DNA from: Uruburuella suis
GTDB taxonomy: Bacteria; Pseudomonadota; Gammaproteobacteria; Burkholderiales; Neisseriaceae
Direction of reading: 5' to 3'
Assembly: GCF_004341385.1 (NCBI RefSeq)
Contig: NZ_SLXE01000039.1
Location: 1 to 18,863 of the forward strand
DNA: 18,863 nucleotides
In this document: one piece after another, positions 1-5,148 of the stretch
How positions within the stretch are numbered: position 1 is the stretch's first letter
Layout of the letters: each line of letters opens with the position of its first letter
Program-made: the position numbers and the translations under genes
The notes under the pieces: generated by a model
The model's input: the letters and a program-made list of their open reading frames with translations, nothing else
Databases searched by the model: none
Told to the model about the DNA's origin: nothing

Positions 1-91
1 ATGGCAGGTGTATTAGGGTTGTGTGAGAGCTCCCTTTTTACACCTGCTTTCCTTTTTATTCAATGTTATGACAAGTAATTGTGAACAGACC
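1..91. mobile_element. Partial insertion-sequence-like end abutting nuoB
   Basis: This stretch separates the nuoB stop codon from the window edge and holds no nuoC start. Its right boundary reads GTGAACAGACC followed by CTAG at 92-95. The 20-mer AATTGTGAACAGACCCTAGC at 77-96 recurs exactly at 3512-3531, where it forms one end of a 157-bp CTAG-flanked element. Going inward, the two elements differ after about 15 bp, so they share terminal bases rather than the whole body. A 9-bp inverted repeat (4-12 with 39-47) is followed by a T-rich run on the plus strand and could be a terminator. The IS interpretation is inferred from the shared end and the CTAG target. No transposase is visible in the 91 bp available. 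Confidence 0.5.
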
Positions 92-568
92 CTAGCGGGC
101 AATGGTGTAAGTGCGTTTGATTTTCTGCTGCAACTGAATCAAACCGTAAATCAAGGCTTCGGCCGTGGGCGGGCAGCCGGGCACATACACATCCACCGGC
201 ACAATGCGGTCGCAACCGCGCACCACCGAATATGAATAGTGGTAATAGCCGCCGCCGTTGGCGCAAGAGCCCATCGACAACACCCAGCGCGGTTCGGCCA
301 TTTGGTCGTATACGCGGCGCAGGGCGGGTGCCATTTTGTTACACAAGGTGCCGGCCACAATCATCAGATCAGACTGGCGCGGCGAGGGGCGGAAGATAAT
401 GCCGAAGCGGTCGAGGTCGTAGCGCGCCGCGCCCGCCTGCATCATTTCCACCGCGCAACAAGCCAAGCCGAACGTTACCGGCCAGAGCGAACCGGTGCGC
501 ACATAATTGAGCACTGTGTCTGCGCTGGTGGTGACAAAACCTTTATTCAAAACGCCTTCTATTCCCAT
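92..568 (-). CDS. nuoB: NADH-quinone oxidoreductase subunit B (complex I)
   Basis: NuoB carries the terminal [4Fe-4S] cluster N2, which passes electrons to ubiquinone in the peripheral arm of respiratory complex I at the inner membrane. The 158-residue product shows the expected ligands: the adjacent pair Cys37-Cys38 (in GLACCAVEMM), Cys102 (SMGSCANGGGYYH) and Cys132 (VPGCPPTAEAL). The ATG at 568 is chosen because an AAAGG lies about 10 bases upstream inside nuoA and the family normally begins MGIEG. An in-frame ATG at 589 has no ribosome site. The gene overlaps the nuoA end by 10 bp, as expected for translational coupling. The TAG stop sits inside a CTAG that borders an IS-like end. nuoC, normally next, does not begin within the remaining 91 bp, so the operon may be interrupted here. 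Confidence 0.97.
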   Translation of the reverse strand: MGIEGVLNKGFVTTSADTVLNYVRTGSLWPVTFGLACCAVEMMQAGAARYDLDRFGIIFRPSPRQSDLMIVAGTLCNKMAPALRRVYDQMAEPRWVLSMGSCANGGGYYHYSYSVVRGCDRIVPVDVYVPGCPPTAEALIYGLIQLQQKIKRTYTIAR

Positions 569-915
569 TCTAAAGCGCCTTTTTTCCATTCATAAATAAA
601 GCCTATCGTGAGAATCACGATAAACACGAACATCGACCAAAAACCGAATGCGCCCAAATCTTTGAACACCACCGCCCACGGAAACATGAACGCGATTTCC
701 AGATCAAACAAAATAAACAAAATCGCCACCAGATAATAGCGCACGTCGAATTTCATGCGCGCATTTTCGAAAGCCTCAAAGCCGCATTCAAACGGGGCAT
801 CTTTCTCTTGGTAATGGCGTTTCGGGCCGAGCAGATTGCCCAGCGTTAAAAACAGAATACCGGCAAACAAGCCGATAAGAATGAATATAAATACCGGAAA
901 ATAATTGGCCAACAT
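559..915 (-). CDS. nuoA: NADH-quinone oxidoreductase subunit A (complex I)
   Basis: NuoA is a small three-helix membrane subunit of proton-pumping NADH dehydrogenase I, at the junction between the peripheral and membrane arms. The product is 118 residues and has the family signature: a first hydrophobic segment after MLANYFPV, the loop with YQEKDAPFECGFEAFENAR including the conserved Cys, then MKFDVRYYLVAILFILFDLE, and a third helix ending in EWKKGALEWE. The ATG at 915 is preferred over the ATG at 921 because the AGG upstream is 9 bases from 915 but only 3 from 921. It is first in the nuo operon and overlaps nuoB. A sigma70-like promoter and a Fur-box-like site lie upstream. Confidence 0.96.
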   Translation of the reverse strand: MLANYFPVFIFILIGLFAGILFLTLGNLLGPKRHYQEKDAPFECGFEAFENARMKFDVRYYLVAILFILFDLEIAFMFPWAVVFKDLGAFGFWSMFVFIVILTIGFIYEWKKGALEWE

Positions 916-965
916 GTGCATACACCTGAATCGTTAACGTAAATAATGCTGGTAAAACGCTTTTC

Positions 966-994
966 ATTGTAGCTAATTTCGGGGGTGTTTTAAA
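966..994 (-). promoter_or_regulatory. Putative sigma70 promoter of nuoAB
   Basis: On the minus strand a -35-like TTTAAA (989-994) and a -10-like TACAAT (966-971) are separated by exactly 17 bases. The nuoA start at 915 would then have a leader of roughly 45 bases containing the CAGG ribosome site. The -35 matches the consensus at four of six bases, so the call is moderate. Confidence 0.5.
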
Positions 995-1045
995 GTTGCC
1001 CTGTAATTTTTTCTTAAATTTCTTTAATATTTTTAGTAACTTATA

Positions 1046-1064
1046 GATAACGATTCTCATTCAA
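1046..1064. promoter_or_regulatory. Fur-box-like site upstream of nuoA
   Basis: The 19 bases beginning GATAACGATTCTCATTC match the classical Fur-box consensus at about 13 of 19 positions, with the first five and the central TCATT intact. The site lies about 50 bp upstream of the proposed nuoA -35, centred near -95 from the likely transcription start. That position fits activation better than repression. In Neisseria meningitidis the nuo operon is reported as directly Fur-activated, which agrees with this placement. Binding is inferred. Confidence 0.5.
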
Positions 1065-1616
1065 TAGAATGAAATCTCTATTTTATTGCTTTAAATATTT
1101 TCCGCCTATTGATTATCATATTTCGATAAATTAAATTGCTATTTAAAATAAACGGCTTTGCCAAATCCGTTTCTTTCAGACGGCCTTCACAATTTCAAAA
1201 CAACATTTTATTGCGATTTCCCGCCCACTACATTTTATTACGGCCGAATGAGCCGCCGCTTTCAGACGGCCTGATACACACCGGCTAAAATGCCGTGGAA
1301 ACGGGTTTTGCAGCCAATCGGGCGGCGAAACCCAGCTCAGCCCTTGCCGTTTGATGTCATCAGGCATTCCACCCGAATGCCGTTTCATCTGCAGGGATTT
1401 TTATAAAATGCACCCATTTTGCTTCTTGGTTGAAAACGGTTTGCTGGAAAACGGCAGCACTCCGCCATTCAGATTTGTGCCGCGCCTTTTCTTGAATGGT
1501 TTCCAGCTGTAAAATTTATTTTTGCAAAATATTGTTCCGAAAAAGCTTTTCACGGCAAAACAAGGCTGGCTGTTTGGCTGTTTTGCTATAGAATGATTTT
1601 CCCACCCGCTGATATC
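1065..1616. other. Intergenic region with two isolated DUS
   Basis: This gap of more than 500 bases holds no convincing gene. It contains minus-strand DUS copies at 1175-1186 and 1261-1272 (TTCAGACGGCCT each). There is also an AT-rich dyad, TTATC (1113-1117) and GATAA (1125-1129), close to the Fur-like site. The short minus-strand reading frame across 1176-1388 includes both DUS and lacks a ribosome site, so it is not called. A promoter for the next gene may use TATAGA near 1588, without a clear -35. Confidence 0.5.
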
Positions 1617-1628
1617 AAGGAGTGAACC

Positions 1629-1934
1629 ATGCTAAACCGTTTTTACGAAAGCAGGCAGAGCCTGTTTCTTTTCAGCACTTTGCTTCTGATGGTGTCGTTT
1701 GCCTTATCTGCTGTGGCGGTGTTCGGCACCATCAGCCGCGATGTCCATTATCTCGCCTTTCTGCCGCCGGGCTTTATGTTTTTCGTGAGCGCTTTGTTTG
1801 GCTTTTTGGTGCTGGCCGACGAAGAAGCCTCTATGGTCAAACGCAAAGCTTTTTTCTCGATTGAGGCGGCCACCGCTTTATTTGCCTTATTGCTGCTGCC
1901 GCTTTGTTGGTGGTTTGTGGCGCAGGCCGTCTGA
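1629..1934 (+). CDS. Small hypothetical inner-membrane protein
   Basis: I do not recognise this 101-residue protein. It has three strongly hydrophobic stretches, at about residues 11-32, 41-63 and 75-100, so it should be a three-helix inner-membrane protein with little soluble sequence. Only a short charged loop (ADEEASMVKRK, about 63-73) lies between the second and third helices. The start is well supported by AAGGAG at 1617-1622, six bases before the ATG. The last codons GCC GTC TGA are part of a DUS (1924-1935), so the uptake sequence supplies both the C-terminal Ala-Val and the stop codon. It stands alone on the plus strand between the nuo genes and a convergent benzoate transporter gene. 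No function can be assigned. Confidence 0.75.
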   Translation: MLNRFYESRQSLFLFSTLLLMVSFALSAVAVFGTISRDVHYLAFLPPGFMFFVSALFGFLVLADEEASMVKRKAFFSIEAATALFALLLLPLCWWFVAQAV

Positions 1935-1961
1935 AACTGATTCAAACAAGCCGGCCTGAAT

Positions 1962-2009
1962 AATCATGCCGAGGCCGTCTGAAAGCTTTCAGACGGCCTC
2001 GGCATGATT
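1962..2009. terminator. 48-bp perfect palindrome with paired DUS, bidirectional terminator
   Basis: Two 24-base arms meet without any unpaired centre (GAAAGCTTTC in the middle). Each arm carries an AGGCCGTCTGAA uptake sequence (1972-1983 plus, 1988-1999 minus), extended by matching outer bases. It lies between two convergent genes, 28 bp after the plus-strand stop and 49 bp before the end of the minus-strand transporter gene, so it probably terminates both. T-runs on either side are weak. Confidence 0.8.
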
Positions 2010-2057
2010 CTGTTATTTCACTCAAAACAACACCCAAACCGCAACCCGATTGCTCCG

Positions 2058-3233
2058 CTATTTTCGCGCGGTTTTCCGATTCAAATGATACACCGCCACG
2101 CCCATCAGCAAGCCCCAAAAAGCACTGCCGATGCCGAATAAAGTCATGCCCGAAGCCGATGCCAGCAGCGTTACCAGCGAAGCTTCGCGCGTGGGTTCAT
2201 CCTGCCAGGCGCCGAGCAGATTGGCCTGCAATGTGCCGAAAATGGCGATGCCCGCCAGCGCTGCCAGCAATTCGGCCGGCAAGGCGGCAAACAGCGCCAC
2301 CACCATGCCGCCGGCCGCACCCAGCAGCAAATAAAGCAGCCCCAGCCACACATTGGCCAAATAGCGGCGCTGAGGATCTTTATCCACATCGCTGCCCATG
2401 CAGATGGCGGCGCTGATGGCGGCCAAGTTCACCATAAACGCACCAAACGGCGCAAACACCACTGTGGCGGCCGCGCTGCTGTTGATCAGTGGCTTGGCCG
2501 GCGTGTGGTAGCCGTAGCTGCGCATAATCGCCATGCCCGGCACATTCTGCGTGGCCAAAGAAGCGATAAACAGCGGCACGCCCACGCTGATAATCGGCCC
2601 GATATGAAACACGGGCGACACCCATTCCAAATAAGGCGCATTCCACTGCAAACGGCTCCAATCGAGCAGCCCCGCCGCCGCCGCATAGCCGAATCCCACC
2701 AGCAGCATCAGCAAAATGCTGTAGCGCGGCATGCGGATTTTGCTGAGCAGATAAGTGGAGAGCATCAGCAGCACCAACACCGTTTGCCCCTGCATGGCGG
2801 TAAACACACGGCTGCCGAAATTAATCAAAATACCGGCCAACATCGCCGCCGCCAGCGAAGCCGGAATCAGGCGCACCAAGCGGTCGAACCAGCCCGCCGC
2901 CGACACCAGCAGCATCAGGCCGCCGGCAAAAATAAAGCCCGCCACCGCTTCATTGAGCGAAATGCCGCTCATGCCCGCCATCAAAGCCGCGCCGGGCGTG
3001 CACCAAGCCATCATCACCGGCGCTTTATAGCGCACGCTCAAGCCCAAAGTGAGCACGCCGCACACCAGCCCGATAATGGTAAACCACGAAGTAATTTGCG
3101 CATCCGTGGCACCAAACGCCTGCGCCGCCTGAAAAATAATCACCGCGCTGCTGCCGTATGACACGAGCAAAGCCGCCACAGCGGCGGCAAAATGAGCGGG
3201 AGAAAAAGAAGCGGCAGAGATGTTAAACTTCAT
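2058..3233 (-). CDS. benE: Benzoate/H+ symporter, BenE family
   Basis: This is a polytopic inner-membrane transporter of the BenE family, which typically imports benzoate with protons. The 391-residue protein has about eleven to twelve hydrophobic segments. It also has family features: VSYGSSAVIIFQAA near the N terminus, WCTPGAALM in the first third, ATQNVPGMAIMRSYGY in the middle, APFGAFMVNLAAISAAIC, and DKDPQRRYLANVWLG in the last third. The ATG at 3233 is chosen. The frame is open to a TTG at 3257, but that codon has no ribosome site either, and the extra residues are not hydrophobic. No aromatic-degradation genes flank it here, so the true substrate could be another aromatic acid. A paired-DUS palindrome follows the gene. 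Confidence 0.88.
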   Translation of the reverse strand: MKFNISAASFSPAHFAAAVAALLVSYGSSAVIIFQAAQAFGATDAQITSWFTIIGLVCGVLTLGLSVRYKAPVMMAWCTPGAALMAGMSGISLNEAVAGFIFAGGLMLLVSAAGWFDRLVRLIPASLAAAMLAGILINFGSRVFTAMQGQTVLVLLMLSTYLLSKIRMPRYSILLMLLVGFGYAAAAGLLDWSRLQWNAPYLEWVSPVFHIGPIISVGVPLFIASLATQNVPGMAIMRSYGYHTPAKPLINSSAAATVVFAPFGAFMVNLAAISAAICMGSDVDKDPQRRYLANVWLGLLYLLLGAAGGMVVALFAALPAELLAALAGIAIFGTLQANLLGAWQDEPTREASLVTLLASASGMTLFGIGSAFWGLLMGVAVYHLNRKTARK

Positions 3234-3291
3234 TTGTATAAAGCTCGATAAAAGCAAATAGGATTATTTATAACATATTTTAACGTTTTCG

Positions 3292-3303
3292 TTCAGACGG
3301 CCT
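3292..3303 (-). repeat. DUS (AG-type)
   Basis: TTCAGACGGCCT, a complete 12-base uptake sequence read on the minus strand. It lies about 60 bp upstream of the benE start and is not part of a hairpin. Confidence 0.85.
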
Positions 3304-3322
3304 ATACCAATACAAACAATCA

Positions 3323-3359
3323 AGGCCGTCTGAAAGCCCGAAAACCTTTCAGACGGCCT
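3323..3359 (-). terminator. Paired-DUS hairpin, terminator of the DUF1345 gene
   Basis: A 14-bp stem (3323-3336 with 3346-3359) and 9-base loop are formed by two inverted AG-type DUS. If the neighbouring 157-bp element (3370-3526 plus one CTAG) is removed, this hairpin lies only six bases after the TAG of the minus-strand DUF1345 gene. That is the normal Neisseria gene-DUS-terminator layout. Confidence 0.75.
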
Positions 3360-3369
3360 CAACCGCTAG

Positions 3370-3526
3370 AGCATCCTGACAATTCGTTTATGAAGGGGAT
3401 TTTGTTTCTGAGCATGCAGATGCAAGACAAAAAGCGCAGCAAGGAGTCCAACCTTGCTGCGCTTTTCGCCTTGCAAACGCGCTTTTGCCCTCAAAATCTT
3501 ACGCATGGATGAATTGTGAACAGACC
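3370..3526. mobile_element. 157-bp non-autonomous element (MITE-like) with CTAG target duplication
   Basis: The element is flanked by CTAG at 3366-3369 and at 3527-3530. Its two ends, read inward, match at 21 of the first 36 positions. They share ACAATTC at offset 10-16 and GATTTTG at offset 29-35 without gaps, so they form imperfect terminal inverted repeats. No reading frame is plausible. A long hairpin occupies 3421-3475. The terminal 15 bases next to the right CTAG are identical to those next to nuoB at 77-91. Removing one CTAG plus the body rejoins a stop codon with a DUS terminator, which argues for a true insertion. Assignment to the IS5 family, parts of which target CTAG-like sites, is inference. 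Confidence 0.65.
3421..3475 (-). terminator. Long hairpin inside the 157-bp element
   Basis: A perfect 15-bp stem (3430-3444 with 3452-3466) around a 7-base loop extends to 24 bp. The two non-matching positions become G-U wobbles only in minus-strand RNA, so that is the strand on which the hairpin is fully paired. The minus strand runs into TTTTT after the top of the 3' arm. It may protect the DUF1345 mRNA end or stop transcription through the element. Confidence 0.6.
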
Positions 3527-4204
3527 CTAGCCGCCAATCAACCCCGAAGCAATATTAATCAGCAGCGAGAGCACCGCCACATTGTAGAAAAACGCCAACA
3601 CGCAATGCAGCAGCCCCACACGCCGCACGGCAGAAGAAGCCAGGCTCACATCGGCGGTTTGCCCCGAAGTGCCGATCACGCAGGCGAAGTAAACAAAATC
3701 CCAATAATCCGGTTGCGGCTTGCTTTCCGGAAACAGCAAACACGGCGAGCGCCCGTGCATCACATCGCGGTAATACATGCGCGCATAGTGCAGCGCAAAC
3801 ATCACATGCGTAAACAGCCACGACAAAAAAATCGTCGCCACCGTGAGCAACACATGCGCGGCGCGCGCCATGCCTTGCGCTTGCTGGCTGATGCCCAGCT
3901 CCAGCGCAATCGCCAGCAGCGACATCGCCGCCGCACCGGCGGTAAGCAGCAAAATCGTGCGGCCGCCCTCGTCTTCCAAATGCGCCCGCGCCAGCAAAGT
4001 TTGCTTATCGGCCGCACGCATCAGCGCAAACACCAAGCCCAAATACACCGCCACGCCGACATCAAACGCTGCAATCGCCCGTGTCACCCCCGCCAGCGGC
4101 AAAGGCAGCGCCTGTAATATCAGCCACGCCGCCATACCGGCCATCAAGCCCAGCAGCAAACGGCGGCGGTAGCGCCAGATGGAAAAAAACGGGCTTTGCG
4201 GCAT
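3527..4204 (-). CDS. DUF1345 family membrane protein
   Basis: The 225-residue protein has about six hydrophobic segments (roughly residues 14-36, 44-63, 84-104, 115-140, 167-185, 197-221). It also has the family-like stretch QPDYWDFVYFACVIGTSGQTADVSLASSAVRRV, split here only for recognition: PDYWDFVYFACVIG is the most diagnostic part. DUF1345 proteins are uncharacterised inner-membrane proteins, and no reaction is known. The start is supported by AAAGGAAG four bases before the ATG. The TAG stop falls in a CTAG that is the insertion target of the adjacent 157-bp element. The C terminus (NIASGLIGG) looks natural, so the insertion apparently left the protein intact. It is separate from the benE transcript by about 270 bp of repeats. 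Confidence 0.82.
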   Translation of the reverse strand: MPQSPFFSIWRYRRRLLLGLMAGMAAWLILQALPLPLAGVTRAIAAFDVGVAVYLGLVFALMRAADKQTLLARAHLEDEGGRTILLLTAGAAAMSLLAIALELGISQQAQGMARAAHVLLTVATIFLSWLFTHVMFALHYARMYYRDVMHGRSPCLLFPESKPQPDYWDFVYFACVIGTSGQTADVSLASSAVRRVGLLHCVLAFFYNVAVLSLLINIASGLIGG

Positions 4205-4398
4205 AGCACTTCCTTTGATTAAAATGTTATTTCAAATAATGAACCCTAAGGGCATATCATTGCGCACAAGCCCAATAAACGCAACGGTAAGCAGACGGCG
4301 CGCGGTAAGCATACGTTGGATGAAAAAATGTGATTGCATGCGGAATAAATCAATGTAACGGCAAATGTAGGGATACGACACAGCAGGAGAAAAATGGG

Positions 4399-4545
4399 CG
4401 GGTACGGTTAGGCGGCACGCCGTAACCGCACGCACGAATCGTAGAAAATCAAGCATTTCAACAATAAAGCTGCCTGAAAGCACATTTAGGCAGCTTTATT
4501 TTCATGCGTACGATTACGCCGTTTTACGGCTAATCGTACCTACGC
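4399..4545. repeat. Composite three-hairpin intergenic repeat, copy 1
   Basis: Three stems are arranged in order. The first begins GGTACGGTTAGGCGG and closes with CGTAACCG (about 4401-4430). The second is a 13-bp stem (4463-4475 with 4488-4500) carrying the Simonsiella-type uptake core GCTGCCTGAA. The third is a 9-bp perfect stem GTACGATTA/TAATCGTAC (4508-4516 with 4531-4539) with an inner GCCG/CGGC. The same order recurs at 8313-8468 and, without the third stem, at 7428-7549. The remaining sequence between the DUF1345 gene start and the cadR end is otherwise featureless. The middle stem would terminate cadR transcripts on the minus strand. Confidence 0.65.
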
Positions 4546-4602
4546 AGCTGAATAGCGGCAATAGCTGCTCCATCATATAAAGAGGTTGGCGGGCATTCGC
4601 TT

Positions 4603-5058
4603 TCAAGCCAACGGTTTTGCCAGCTCGCTGTGGTGTGGGGCAGGTGTAGCCGGGCTGTCGGTAACGCTGTGATCCAGGCTGCGCAAAATGCCGCAATCGC
4701 GATTGGCTCGGGCGTCGTGGCATTGACGGCGCAGCTGGATTAATTGCTGCTCCAGTGCTTTGAGTTCGGCCACGCGCGCTTGCACATGGGTGATGTGTTC
4801 ATCGATCAGGCTGTTGATGGTGGTGCAGCTGGCGTTGGGCTCGGCGCGGGCGTGCAGCAGCTCGCGGATTTCTTGGCGCGTCATTTCCAGCGTGCGGCAG
4901 CGGCGGATAAACACCAGCCGCTCCAGATGTGCGGCGCCGTATTCGCGGTAGTTGTTGGCCGGATTGCGTGTTGCGGGCGGCAGCAGGCCTTCGTGTTCGT
5001 AGTAGCGGATGGTTTCCACCGCGCAGCCGGTTTGTTTGGCCAGTTCGCCGATTTTCAT
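4603..5058 (-). CDS. cadR: MerR-family heavy-metal regulator, CadR/PbrR type
   Basis: This is a MerR-family activator that binds Cd(II), Pb(II) or Zn(II) and untwists a long-spacer promoter to switch on a metal-export ATPase. The 151-residue product begins MKIGELAKQTGCAVETIRYY (helix-turn-helix and wing, residues 1-70). A long dimerisation helix follows (about 80-112), then the metal site. Cys78, Cys113 and Cys122 match the three-cysteine pattern of PbrR/CadR regulators. The ATG at 5058 is preceded by AAAGGAA at good spacing. The open frame continues to 5334, but those residues overlap the divergent gene and are not family-like. It is transcribed away from the P-type ATPase gene from a shared 90-bp region. 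Selectivity among Cd, Pb and Zn cannot be fixed from sequence alone. Confidence 0.93.
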   Translation of the reverse strand: MKIGELAKQTGCAVETIRYYEHEGLLPPATRNPANNYREYGAAHLERLVFIRRCRTLEMTRQEIRELLHARAEPNASCTTINSLIDEHITHVQARVAELKALEQQLIQLRRQCHDARANRDCGILRSLDHSVTDSPATPAPHHSELAKPLA

Positions 5059-5075
5059 GCCGATTTCCTTTGTGC

Positions 5076-5106
5076 TTGACCCTGTAGCCGCTACAGGGTA
5101 TTTAAT
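5076..5106 (+). promoter_or_regulatory. MerR-type promoter/operator of cadA
   Basis: A -35 TTGACC (5076-5081) and -10 TTTAAT (5101-5106) are separated by 19 bases, longer than the usual 17 and diagnostic of MerR-activated promoters. A dyad with 10-base arms ACCCTGTAGC and GCTACAGGGT (5079-5088, 5090-5099) around one central base fills the spacer. The layout closely parallels the pbrA promoter architecture. CadR probably binds here both to repress and to activate cadA. Confidence 0.9.
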
Positions 5107-5148
5107 GGCGATTCTATACCGAAACAGGCAGGCAGGAAAGGAAACGCC

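Noticed and set aside
569..589. Upstream start for nuoB (MEKRRFR)
   Set aside because: No ribosome site, and the family begins at MGIEG, where AAAGG is correctly spaced.
1176..1388. 70-codon minus-strand frame upstream of nuoA
   Set aside because: It spans two DUS, has no ribosome site and no protein-like character.
2505..3161. 218-codon open frame antisense to benE
   Set aside because: Composition is dominated by His, Arg and Gln from reading a hydrophobic gene backwards; no family resemblance.
3366..3530. Correia element (NEMIS) or dRS3 repeat
   Set aside because: No TATAG TGGATTAA ends and no ATTCCC/GGGAAT arms; ends and target are different.
3485..4117. 210-codon open frame antisense to the DUF1345 gene
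   Set aside because: Same kind of shadow, and it would start inside the mobile element.
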